Notes under the pieces: generated by a model | Databases searched by the model: none | Told to the model about the DNA's origin: nothing | Seen by the model: only the letters and a program-made list of their open reading frames with translations | Made by a program: the position numbers and the translations under genes | Virus record (IMG/VR): IMGVR_UViG_3300042923_000281 | Coordinates: 1 to 64,000 of that record | Length of the DNA stretch: 64,000 bases | Strand: one strand, 5' to 3' | Source of the DNA: a virus | Shown here: in pieces, positions 42,855 to 50,862 of the stretch | Numbering within the stretch: position 1 is the first letter of the stretch | How the letters are laid out: every line of letters starts with the position of its first letter

Positions 42855-42870
42855 ATAATGGTATGCCAGT
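42855..42870 (-). promoter_or_regulatory. Candidate phage promoter (GGCATACCATTATCG)
   Basis: On the minus strand: GGCATACCATTATCG, related to the ATACATTATC motif at 3418-3432 and 29204-29220, about 20 bases before the start at 42837. Confidence 0.4.
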
Positions 42871-42871
42871 T

Positions 42872-42892
42872 GTCTGATATTCAATATTAGAC
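42872..42892. promoter_or_regulatory. Imperfect 21-bp palindrome between divergent units
   Basis: GTCTGATATTCAATATTAGAC: arms GTCT-x-ATATT and AATAT-x-AGAC around a central base, with one mismatched pair. It sits between the minus-strand gene at 42837 and the plus-strand tail-fibre unit at 42983, where an operator for the late plus-strand unit would be expected. No experimental evidence. Confidence 0.4.
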
Positions 42893-42982
42893 AAGCTTCG
42901 TTTTTAAGTAACGCCCCAAAGATTTCACGGCCCCTTTTCCAAGCGGCATCTGAACCGATGGAGATCCCAACGGAGAGCATAA

Positions 42983-45373
42983 ATGAGTACTGTCCTTCCA
43001 CAATACCCTTTCGATCCGACGGGTGTCGCGGCAACAAACAAGGTGACCGAGACCCAATCGATTCGTTCGCGGGGTACATTCGATCATTATTTCATCATTC
43101 CGCGCAGCGGTCCGTTCTACGCCACTGGCGTGAAACTGCGACTGTATCCGCAGGGTGCAAACGTCAACAACCCATCGTTGGGTGTCGACCTTCACGAAGG
43201 CGAACACTACAACTTCGGGTATCACTTCGCTTACGCGTCTCATACCATTGGTTTGCCGGTCTACGGCGCCATCACGTTCTACGACCGCAATCTCGAAGGT
43301 CAGCTCCGTATGGAGTACCAGACCCTCGGTGACGATTGGGTACTGGACGATCAGAAGTTCGCTGAGCTTCTGCTTAATGTGGCGTACAACCCGCGCATTG
43401 CAAACTGGGAACAGGTGGTTGAACTGCCTCGTGAATTCCCGGTGGTCAACCATGACTTCAACATTGACGACTTTGTCGGCATGTCGGAAGTGGTTGATGA
43501 GTTGGCGGACATCGAGAAGGCCTTGCTTCAACAAGGCGTCGGCGGTATCGCAGAACACATCGCTGACAAGTCCAACCCTCACGCGGTGACCAAATCGCAA
43601 GTGGGTCTGGCACTGGTGGATAACTTCCCGACTGCTACAGTAGGTGAAGCAACCGCCGCGGTGGCCAATAACCGTTTTATGACGCCTCTGCGAACCAAGC
43701 AGTTGATCGATGCCGTTGCCACTGCTGCGCTCAATGCGCACATGGCCGACATGAACAACCCGCACCAGGTGACCAAGGCGCAAGTCGGTCTGGGGAGTGT
43801 ACAGAACTTTGCCCTGGCCTCTCAGGCTGAAGCTGAAGCCGGTGCCTCGAACGCCCGCTACATGACTCCCCTGCGGACTCGTGAAGCCATCGAAGCCATT
43901 GTCGGTGGAAAGATCGACACGCACATCGCCGACAAGAACAACCCTCATGCCACTACCAAGGCACAGGTTGGCTTGGGCAACGTCGTTAACATTGGTATCG
44001 CAACCAATGCGGCGGCTTTGTCTGGTGCGGACGACTCCGGCATCATTACTCCACGACTGCTGTCGCTGGTGTTGAGTGAAACAGTGGGGTCGGGTGTTAC
44101 TGACCACATCAACAACTTCAACAACCCGCACGGCACCACCAAGTCTCAAGTAGGCTTGGGTAGCGTTGAAAACTTCGGTATTGCCACTCCTGCTGAAGCC
44201 GCTGATGCCACGGCCAACAACAAGTACATGACTCCTCTGGCGGTTCGTCAGGCGATCAATGCCTTGGTGGGTGACAGTTCGAATGCTCACGTCAGTGACT
44301 TCAACAACCCGCACAAGGTGACCGCGGCTCAGGTGGGTACCTACACCGAGCAAGAGATCGATGCGCTGTTGCTGGACAAGCTGGACGTCAACACAGCGGC
44401 GTCTAACGCCCTGAAGGTCTACGGCTTGACGCAGCCTCAGTTGGCAGCGTGGGTCGGTCAGCAGAAGGCAGGTGACTCCCTCCTGTTCGACGGCAAGACC
44501 TACATCGATGTCATGAACACGTTCCTCGCCAGTAAGGTTGCTGACACGTCGAAGTTTGACGGTAAGACCTACGCTGAAGTGAAGCAGGACATGGCAGGCC
44601 AAGTGGCGGGCAGCAAGATCCAATACGCTGTCCCAGAAATGCCACTGTTGATCGACGGCACAGGTAATGAAGTCCCTGCTCCGGTCCACTGGATCTTGCT
44701 GGGTAGCTTCAAGGCTCCAATCAATGGCCTGCATGCAGATCTGACGTTGATGCTGACCGGTGGTCGTAACGACGAATCCCTCAATGCCGATAAGCAACAC
44801 ACGGCGCTGCTGGAGATCGGTGCGACGTACGATCAGGAAGGTGGTGTGGGTGACTTCACTCTGCATCCTCGTGGTGCGGCAGTCAAACACATGTCGGCTG
44901 GTGCGTACCCAATGACCTTGGGCTTTGTGGTGACAGGTACCAACCTGAACTCGAAGATCGATGTCTACCTTAAAGGTGTAGGGCAGCGCAACCCGATCAA
45001 CATCACCGAGCTGTCGGACAAGCTCTGGATTCCGGCTACGTTCCCGGCGTGGGAAGATCTGGCTGACGTCGTCACTGTGGAACCTGCTGGGATTGTGTAT
45101 CCAGCGGTCTTCACGGACGGTACTGCTGACATCGCGGCATTGCAGGCTTTCCAAGCCCGTCGTGATAACCCACACGCGGTAACCAAGGCACAAGTAGGAC
45201 TTGGCTCTACGCCGAACTACGCTGCGGCCACCAACGCCCAGGCGGTTACAGGCACTGCAACGAACCTGTTGATGACTCCTGCTACAACCACCGCCAAAGT
45301 CGATGATTCTATCGGCAAGATGTGCGATGAGTTGATTACGGTCATTGATGCGTCGATGCCGCTGTTCGCTTGA
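42983..45373 (+). CDS. Tail fibre protein 1, 796 aa
   Basis: The N-terminal 60 residues (LPQYPFDPTGVAATNK) are shared with the next gene and probably attach the fibre to the baseplate. After them come six copies of a 45-60-residue repeat built on NPH-x-x-T-x-x-QVGLG, with YMTP/FMTP at the end of most units, as in many phage fibres. The C-terminal part (about 530-730) is a separate beta-rich region, probably receptor binding, and a last repeat copy follows near residue 730. Start ATG follows CGGAGAGC. First gene of the long plus-strand unit. Confidence 0.85.
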   Translation: MSTVLPQYPFDPTGVAATNKVTETQSIRSRGTFDHYFIIPRSGPFYATGVKLRLYPQGANVNNPSLGVDLHEGEHYNFGYHFAYASHTIGLPVYGAITFYDRNLEGQLRMEYQTLGDDWVLDDQKFAELLLNVAYNPRIANWEQVVELPREFPVVNHDFNIDDFVGMSEVVDELADIEKALLQQGVGGIAEHIADKSNPHAVTKSQVGLALVDNFPTATVGEATAAVANNRFMTPLRTKQLIDAVATAALNAHMADMNNPHQVTKAQVGLGSVQNFALASQAEAEAGASNARYMTPLRTREAIEAIVGGKIDTHIADKNNPHATTKAQVGLGNVVNIGIATNAAALSGADDSGIITPRLLSLVLSETVGSGVTDHINNFNNPHGTTKSQVGLGSVENFGIATPAEAADATANNKYMTPLAVRQAINALVGDSSNAHVSDFNNPHKVTAAQVGTYTEQEIDALLLDKLDVNTAASNALKVYGLTQPQLAAWVGQQKAGDSLLFDGKTYIDVMNTFLASKVADTSKFDGKTYAEVKQDMAGQVAGSKIQYAVPEMPLLIDGTGNEVPAPVHWILLGSFKAPINGLHADLTLMLTGGRNDESLNADKQHTALLEIGATYDQEGGVGDFTLHPRGAAVKHMSAGAYPMTLGFVVTGTNLNSKIDVYLKGVGQRNPINITELSDKLWIPATFPAWEDLADVVTVEPAGIVYPAVFTDGTADIAALQAFQARRDNPHAVTKAQVGLGSTPNYAAATNAQAVTGTATNLLMTPATTTAKVDDSIGKMCDELITVIDASMPLFA
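43555..44345 (+). repeat. Tail-fibre NPH...QVGLG repeats (gene 1)
   Basis: Five consecutive protein-coding repeats within the first tail fibre, each with H-x-x-D-x-NNPH-x-x-TKAQVGLG. A sixth copy lies at about 45160-45240. The units are diverged at DNA level, so they are protein repeats and not a CRISPR-like array. Confidence 0.8.
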
Positions 45374-45381
45374 TCTTGAGA

Positions 45382-45414
45382 CACGCTGCGTCTAACGGCG
45401 TAGCGTGTTGTTTT
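45382..45414 (+). terminator. Terminator between the two tail fibres
   Basis: ACACGCT and AGCGTGT with inner GCG/CGC pairing, followed by TGTTTT, nine bases after the first fibre stop. It may lower expression of downstream genes relative to fibre 1. Confidence 0.65.
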
Positions 45415-45443
45415 CGAAACTATTCGGATGATGGAGTTTCTCC

Positions 45444-46889
45444 ATGAGTGTACCACCGATTATCCAGTACCCTCTTGACCTAGACGGTACGTCACCGACG
45501 AATAAGATCGTTGGTGAGCGACGGGAGATCAGTACAAACACGGCTCGCGCGTTTGTTCCCAAAGCAGGTCCTTTCTACACCAGCTCGTTTGTCATCATCA
45601 ACGCAGACACCGGTAAGCCACTGGTGCCGGTAGACGACTACGTGTTGGTTCAACCGTTCTCTCAGGCTTCCTTGCGAAGCGGTAAGGACGTGCAGTGTGC
45701 GGTGGTCCTTAAAGTGCAGGCCCCTATCACGGTGATCATGGATTACCAAGTGGTCGGCGGTGAGTACTCGTGGAACCTGTCGGCTCTGGCTGACTTGATC
45801 GCGCAACTGAACCTCGATGACCGTCCTATCAAATGGGGTTCCATCATCGGGCGTCCTACGGCGTATCCACCGGCTCCGCACATCCACGACATCGGCGATA
45901 CCTACGGCTGGGAATACGTGGTGTGGCAATTGGAGCGGATCACCAACGCGATTCTGGTCGGTGATGAAGCGTCTCACGATGAACTGCGTCAACAGATGCA
46001 ATTCATTCGGGATCAACTGCAAGCGAACATCGATGCAGTGGACCTGAAGATCGACAATCACCTGAATGACTTCAACAACCCACACCAGACCACGAAAGCT
46101 CAGGTCGGTTTGTCGTTGGTGGAGAACTATCAGGTTGCGTCGAACGCCGAGGCTCTGGCGGGTACTGTGGGCAACCGTTACATGACCCCAACCTTGGTGG
46201 CGATTCTGGCTAACCGTATCTCTCAGGAGATCACGGACGCTCACGAAGCCAAGAAGAACAACCCTCACGCCGTTACAAAGGCGCAGGTTGGTCTGGGCAG
46301 TGTCGACAACTTTGCCACGGCTACCCAAGCCCAAGCAGAAGCTGGTGCCGCGACTAACGTGTTCATGACACCGCAGCGCACGTACCAGGCGATCATGGTG
46401 TTCGCAGGTAACAAGATCAACCAGCACGTGGCGGACATGAACAACCCGCACAACACCACGAAAGCACAGGTTGGCCTTGGCTTGGTTGACAACTTCCAGA
46501 CTGCCACGGCAGCAGAAGCTCAGCAAGGCATCCTGAACGATCGGTTTATGACCCCTGCTCGTACCAAGGCGGCTATTGATGCCATGGTCGGTAACGTCAT
46601 CAACCAGCACATCTCGAACTTCAACAATCCACACAACACGACCAAAGCGCAAGTGGGGTTGGGGAACATCCCTAACAACATCACGCGTGCTCGTGGGTTG
46701 AACTCCGACGATTACCTGTTGACCGCCGGTGGCATGTTCGATCACGTGAACTCCGCTGACCACGATGCCCGTTACGCTCCGAAGAACGCTGCGGGTGTTG
46801 ACTGCTCGGTGCACTGGAACGGCAACGCCGCCTACATCTGGGGTGGTGGTGCGTGGCGCCAAGTCTGGCCGCCTCTGTGGCAAGACTGA
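45444..46889 (+). CDS. Tail fibre protein 2, 481 aa
   Basis: The N-terminus (IIQYPLDLDGTSPTNKI, then KAGPFYTSS) is paralogous to that of fibre 1. Four repeats of the NNPH-x-x-TKAQVGLG type follow at residues about 205-415. A short C-terminal domain has YAPKNAAG and a Trp-rich end (WGGGAWRQVWPPLWQD). The shared N-terminus suggests the two fibres dock on the same baseplate site type. Start ATG after ATGGAGTTTCTCC. Confidence 0.85.
   Translation: MSVPPIIQYPLDLDGTSPTNKIVGERREISTNTARAFVPKAGPFYTSSFVIINADTGKPLVPVDDYVLVQPFSQASLRSGKDVQCAVVLKVQAPITVIMDYQVVGGEYSWNLSALADLIAQLNLDDRPIKWGSIIGRPTAYPPAPHIHDIGDTYGWEYVVWQLERITNAILVGDEASHDELRQQMQFIRDQLQANIDAVDLKIDNHLNDFNNPHQTTKAQVGLSLVENYQVASNAEALAGTVGNRYMTPTLVAILANRISQEITDAHEAKKNNPHAVTKAQVGLGSVDNFATATQAQAEAGAATNVFMTPQRTYQAIMVFAGNKINQHVADMNNPHNTTKAQVGLGLVDNFQTATAAEAQQGILNDRFMTPARTKAAIDAMVGNVINQHISNFNNPHNTTKAQVGLGNIPNNITRARGLNSDDYLLTAGGMFDHVNSADHDARYAPKNAAGVDCSVHWNGNAAYIWGGGAWRQVWPPLWQD
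46059..46690 (+). repeat. Tail-fibre NPH...QVGLG repeats (gene 2)
   Basis: Four protein-level repeats in the second tail fibre, homologous to those of the first. They could recombine with the first gene's copies to swap receptor-binding ends. Confidence 0.75.
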
Positions 46890-46917
46890 TGTAAAACTAC
46901 CGCTTGAGGACTGCATC

Positions 46918-47424
46918 ATGTTTCAACGAATGGAAAACCTGTTCACTGAAATCAGTGAAGAACTGCTGGACCTCGATGTCCTGATGATGAGTCCTCATGT
47001 GTACGAGCAGGGCTTGGTGAAGTTTATCAAGAACGGCGGTAGTCACGATGTTTTCACTATTTCTGATTACCTTGAGATCGACGACTGTCCTGTCAAGGTA
47101 GAAGGCATGGAACGCCTCAACAGAACCATGTGGAACGTCTGTAAACGGTTGGCAGATCACTTCGGCCATGATGGCCCGGTGACCTGTCACCTGTTTATCT
47201 CCCCAAGGGACGGGGTAAGTTTCCCTATGCACACTGACTTGGACGATGTGGTTATCTACATGGTCACAGGACAAAAGACTTTCGAGTCACTGGACGGGTC
47301 GATGGACCTTGTAGCCGGTGACGCTATCTACATCCCGAGAGGTACGGAACACCGTGCCATCAACACTGACAGTTCCTTGATGCTGAGTTTCGGCCTGGAA
47401 CTCTTCACGGAAGCTAAACTGTGA
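46918..47424 (+). CDS. Cupin/JmjC-like Fe(II) oxygenase, 168 aa
   Basis: A double-stranded beta-helix protein with the metal triad visible: His105 and Asp107 in FPMHTDLDD, and His145 in PRGTEHRA, after the LVAGDAIYIPRG strand. This HxD...H pattern and the length fit small 2-oxoglutarate/Fe(II)-dependent hydroxylases of the cupin_8/JmjC type, or a non-catalytic cupin. Start ATG 46918 follows TTGAGGA. It overlaps the next radical-SAM gene by 4 bases (GTGA), so the two are made together and probably act on the same target. First enzyme of the modification cluster. Confidence 0.75.
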   Translation: MFQRMENLFTEISEELLDLDVLMMSPHVYEQGLVKFIKNGGSHDVFTISDYLEIDDCPVKVEGMERLNRTMWNVCKRLADHFGHDGPVTCHLFISPRDGVSFPMHTDLDDVVIYMVTGQKTFESLDGSMDLVAGDAIYIPRGTEHRAINTDSSLMLSFGLELFTEAKL

Positions 47425-48458
47425 ATCAAAAGACCATTTACGTCAAGACCACCGGTACTTGCAACCTGAACTGTCAGCACTGTTTCACCAACGGGAAGAA
47501 CGGGGATAAGACCCACTTCAACCCAGAGGCGACAGTGGCCTGGATCAAAGACTTTATGTCTCGGTATCCGGAAGACACTCATTACCACATCGAATTCCAC
47601 GGCGGGGAGCCTTTCCTTGTGCCGCTGGAGAAGATGAAGATCGTAGCCGATGCGTTCATTGAACAAGAGAACGTGTCCATGTGTGCCAACAGCAACTTGA
47701 CCTTCAAGCTGACTGACGCGCACATCGACTTCATCAAGCATTATTTTGGTGGTTACATTGGGACCAGTTGGGATCATTGGATTCGCTGGAGCAACGAGAA
47801 GCAGGTGAACCTGTGGAAGAGTAATCTTCGGTTGCTGAACTCCCACGACATTGACATTGGTCTCAAGGTGTCTGTCAGTCGTCCTCTTATCGAGACCACG
47901 CCTGATTGGTTCCTCGATCAGATGGAGGCCATTGCGGTGGACGATGTGTCACTGGAGCGTTTGACCCATGACGGCAGTGCTGAGGTCAATCCAGACATCT
48001 TCCCCAACAACGAGGCTCAGGATAACTGGTACCTCGCGCTTTATTTGCGTTACAAAGAACGGAACCCACGCGTAAAGATTCGCACCTTGGACATCATCGA
48101 GCAAAAGCTCAAGATGAAGATGGTGAAGGTCGACACCAACTGCCGTAACTGTGAGCAGAACCTTGTGACCATGAACCCAGACGGGTCGTTGTCCGGTTGC
48201 CCTAACGCAGCCACCAAGCTTCACCATGCCAAGTTAGAACAGGGCGTCGATGCGTTCCTTCAATCCGAATCTCGGGTCGAAGAGATCGTGACTGAATTGA
48301 CGTGGGGTGATACGTGCATTACGTGCGACGTGTTCGATCTATGTGGGGGCGATTGTCATCGACTTCCATGGCAGAAAGGCCGTTGTGGTGGTCTCAAGAA
48401 CACCCTTCGTTTTTTGTCGGGTCGAACTCAACAGTCCAACCTGATTATAAAGGTGTGA
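47421..48458 (+). CDS. Radical SAM/SPASM peptide-modifying enzyme 1, 345 aa
   Basis: The 4Fe-4S/SAM motif CNLNCQHC (Cys14, 18, 21) opens the TIM-barrel-like domain. FHGGEPF (61-64) is the SAM-binding GGE motif. Near the C-terminus SPASM cysteines include NCRNC, a later GC, CITCDVFDLC (CX2CX5C) and GGDC, room for auxiliary iron-sulphur clusters. SPASM proteins modify peptide or protein side chains (thioether, C-C crosslinks, or formylglycine). It starts at GTG 47421, overlapping the oxygenase, and ends one base before the CHTS-repeat protein, its most likely substrate. Confidence 0.88.
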   Translation: MNQKTIYVKTTGTCNLNCQHCFTNGKNGDKTHFNPEATVAWIKDFMSRYPEDTHYHIEFHGGEPFLVPLEKMKIVADAFIEQENVSMCANSNLTFKLTDAHIDFIKHYFGGYIGTSWDHWIRWSNEKQVNLWKSNLRLLNSHDIDIGLKVSVSRPLIETTPDWFLDQMEAIAVDDVSLERLTHDGSAEVNPDIFPNNEAQDNWYLALYLRYKERNPRVKIRTLDIIEQKLKMKMVKVDTNCRNCEQNLVTMNPDGSLSGCPNAATKLHHAKLEQGVDAFLQSESRVEEIVTELTWGDTCITCDVFDLCGGDCHRLPWQKGRCGGLKNTLRFLSGRTQQSNLIIKV

Positions 48459-48459
48459 T

Positions 48460-48996
48460 ATGGCCGAAGTAATTACTCGGAACCGGATGGCCGTCAATGC
48501 CAACTCCATTCTGAAGAACAACATGAACAGTGGGATCAGTTGGGGTACGAATAACTACCCTGCCAACTCCCTGCCGGGCTGGTTTGCTGGAACGACTGCT
48601 GGGGTGGACTTCACTGCCGTGGCGGGTCACTTCCAAGCCGGTAAGCCCAGTGCGTCTCAGACAGTAGCTGTGCTGCGTAACATCGCTAACACCTTTGGTG
48701 GTGTGCGGACTACGCGGATCGTCATCTACTACAACAACAACGGGAACCTGCAAGTCCAGTACGATGGAACTGCGGTGGCCAACACTATATACGGTGTAGG
48801 TGATTTCGCCTCCCAAGCCAACCTTGCTGGCCTTGGAGTGAATACTCCATTGTCCTTGAACATGTTCAACGCTGCCTGTCAGGCGCTCTGGAACGTGTAC
48901 GTGGCCAACTGCCGGAACCAAGTCCTTACTCTGACCAACACCGTTTGCCACACGAGCTGTCACACCAGTTGCCACTCGTCCCGCGGTCGTCGGTAA
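48460..48996 (+). CDS. Candidate modified virion protein with Cys-His-Thr-Ser repeat tail, 178 aa
   Basis: A soluble body of about 155 residues (MAEVITRNRMAVNANSIL ...) rich in Asn, Gly and Val is followed by a C-terminal tail of three tetrapeptides, CHTS-CHTS-CHSS (163-174), then RGRR. The encoding codons differ at synonymous positions between copies (TGC/TGT, ACG/ACC, AGC/AGT/TCC), so the repeat is kept at the peptide level. Two more cysteines lie nearby (AACQ, ANCR). It starts one base after radical SAM enzyme 1. I infer that the tail is the substrate of one or more cluster enzymes. A structural (fibre-associated) role for the body is possible but not shown; simple metal binding by the tail is the main alternative. 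Confidence 0.75.
   Translation: MAEVITRNRMAVNANSILKNNMNSGISWGTNNYPANSLPGWFAGTTAGVDFTAVAGHFQAGKPSASQTVAVLRNIANTFGGVRTTRIVIYYNNNGNLQVQYDGTAVANTIYGVGDFASQANLAGLGVNTPLSLNMFNAACQALWNVYVANCRNQVLTLTNTVCHTSCHTSCHSSRGRR
48946..48981 (+). repeat. Triple CHxS tetrapeptide repeat
   Basis: Three 12-base coding units: TGC CAC ACG AGC, TGT CAC ACC AGT, TGC CAC TCG TCC. Peptide identity is almost complete while silent positions differ, including AGY and TCN serine codons. This excludes recent slippage and indicates purifying selection for Cys-His-x-Ser. Confidence 0.85.
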
Positions 48997-49013
48997 TCAT
49001 CAAGGAGAACATC

Positions 49014-49823
49014 GTGGATCAGACTACCGAAGTGGAAGTCAAGAAAGAGCCTAACAAGCTACCTGAACCGCGCTTTGCAGCCATCGAAGGCCCGCAGGTT
49101 GTCATCGAGACAACCGTACCTGTACCTATCGCCATCATGCGCCGCAAGTTCAGTGAGAACATCAAGTTCATCGTGGACTACGACAACAGTCGCCACAAGG
49201 GCAAGGTGTTCATCACGTACCTCACCAACTTGAACGTTGAGTGTGAGCTGCGCTTTGGCTCAGTGGAGTCGAAACTGGAGCTGGTGAAAGAGTACCTGCA
49301 CATCACCTCCATGGTCGACCTGCCTCAGCTGGAAGACATCGTGATCAACCTGTTGCTGGCAGCGACGGGCAAGCCGTACCACTTGGACTTCAATCCTCTG
49401 GACTTCATTCTGGAGAACGAAGCGATCCTTCAGGTATGGATGCGTAACTGCTGCATGATCCCGACGTACGCCTTGCACAGTTACCCGCCGACTGAAGAGT
49501 TGGTAAAGAACTACGAAGAGATCCCAGGCGAAGACCTGACCGGTATCAACTTCGTGCACTTGGCCAGCCACCTGATGTTCCCGATGCTGATTTCCGACGT
49601 CCCTGAAGAGCACTGGTGCTGGAACAAGACGTTCTTCAAAGAGTACTGCTTCGGTGGTCACAACCTGTTCTACTACACGCAGTCGGAGAACAACCCGTTC
49701 TTCATGGCGTTGCTGGTGGTCAGTGAGCCGGAAGCAGTGGGTGATCTGGGGATTGCAGCGGCCACTATCCTGCAAGAAAACCACACTTACCTAAAGGGCC
49801 TCGAACATGTACCATCTGCTTAA
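49014..49823 (+). CDS. Unknown protein of modification cluster, 269 aa
   Basis: I chose GTG 49014 because AAGGAG lies six bases upstream; earlier in-frame codons run through the previous gene's tail. The body is alpha/beta with CC (RNCCMI) and several other Cys and His residues (EEHWCWN, KEYCFGGHN). No known domain. It overlaps the next gene by 17 bases. Given its place between radical SAM genes it may be a maturation partner or second substrate; that is inference only. Confidence 0.75.
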   Translation: MDQTTEVEVKKEPNKLPEPRFAAIEGPQVVIETTVPVPIAIMRRKFSENIKFIVDYDNSRHKGKVFITYLTNLNVECELRFGSVESKLELVKEYLHITSMVDLPQLEDIVINLLLAATGKPYHLDFNPLDFILENEAILQVWMRNCCMIPTYALHSYPPTEELVKNYEEIPGEDLTGINFVHLASHLMFPMLISDVPEEHWCWNKTFFKEYCFGGHNLFYYTQSENNPFFMALLVVSEPEAVGDLGIAAATILQENHTYLKGLEHVPSA

Positions 49824-50862
49824 CCAGACGTACGTCGATACTGAAACACGGATCGACCGTACGGCCAATACGATCACCATCTCCCCGCAGGTGGGCTTCG
49901 AGTACATCCCTCAGGCCAATGAGAAGGTCGGCACCCATTTGGGTTACGGCACCAGTCTCGATGCGTTCACGCCTGAGCAGTTCCTCGACCTCATGATTGC
50001 CGCGCGTGATCTGGAAGAGAAGGTCGTCATCTACACTGATGGTAAGACCTACGCTCGCATGTACGCCATGTTGATCAAAGCGGTGTTTCCAAGCATCGAC
50101 TTCGAGAACTTCCGCTGGTTCATGCTCTGCAAGAAGGCCACCTTCAACTCGATCATCGTAGCCATGGGTGAACCCCGTGTTGACGTGCTCTCGAGTGTGG
50201 TCATCAACACAGCGCTGTGCCAAGAGCTGTTCGATAAGGAAGAGGCTCTGCAAGAGGTCTTCAACGAACTGGTGGCAGAAGACGCCGATGCACTGTCGCT
50301 GGAATGGCACATTGCTCGACTGCGTACCGAAGACATTGCGGGAAAGATCCCTAAGGCAACCAAGACCATCCTGCGTCGTATCGCTCTGTCGAACGCCCAT
50401 GATGCCATGGATGTCTGGGCACGTCACTTGACCCGTCCTGAGTTCTGGGACATGGCCGGTGCTGACATGGAAACGTTGCTCAATGCACCGTCCGTGTTTG
50501 AAGGCTGCTTGGGTCTGCCTCACCTGGCCTCTCAGCAGTTGCTGCGTCCTGGCCTGTACGACTTCCGTCCGAACGATACGTGGATCAAAGGCATGCTGCG
50601 TGAAGCAGTGGACCTGATGCACCGTCTGGAAGACGACTCGTCGGCTGACCGTGCGGCTGAGATCCTGCGCTTGCTGGAAGACGACCGGAACATGGTAGAG
50701 GCAGCTAACTGCCTTGATCGTGTCAACCGGATGTTCAACGGCGAGATGCGGATTGCGTTGGCCATGCGTGACACAGGCAAGTACGACGAGAACCTCATTC
50801 GTCACATCCTGAACATGGAGCTGTCGAGCCTCAAGGCAGCTTTGGAAGGAGCGGCCTGGTAA
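49807..50862 (+). CDS. Unknown protein of modification cluster, 351 aa
   Basis: A mainly helical protein (MYHLLNQTYVDTETRIDRT ... AALEGAAW) with a beta N-terminus and no recognised motif. It overlaps the gene before by 17 bases and shares one base with the start of radical SAM enzyme 2. Tight overlaps suggest the set 49014-51857 is one functional block. Role unknown. Confidence 0.75.
   Translation: MYHLLNQTYVDTETRIDRTANTITISPQVGFEYIPQANEKVGTHLGYGTSLDAFTPEQFLDLMIAARDLEEKVVIYTDGKTYARMYAMLIKAVFPSIDFENFRWFMLCKKATFNSIIVAMGEPRVDVLSSVVINTALCQELFDKEEALQEVFNELVAEDADALSLEWHIARLRTEDIAGKIPKATKTILRRIALSNAHDAMDVWARHLTRPEFWDMAGADMETLLNAPSVFEGCLGLPHLASQQLLRPGLYDFRPNDTWIKGMLREAVDLMHRLEDDSSADRAAEILRLLEDDRNMVEAANCLDRVNRMFNGEMRIALAMRDTGKYDENLIRHILNMELSSLKAALEGAAW

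Noticed and set aside
43555-44345. Regularly spaced repeats that could suggest a CRISPR array
   Set aside because: They are coding repeats of a tail fibre with diverged DNA and variable unit length.
42887-45193. Long minus-strand open frame of 768 codons opposite the first tail fibre
   Set aside because: It mirrors the fibre repeats, has no ribosome-binding site, and is rich in Arg, His and Val as expected of an antisense shadow of a GC-rich third-position gene.
48946-48993. CHTS repeat as a plain zinc-finger or as proven HxsA homologue
   Set aside because: No zinc-finger spacing is present, and spacing and gene set differ from known Hxs loci, so I keep only the analogy.
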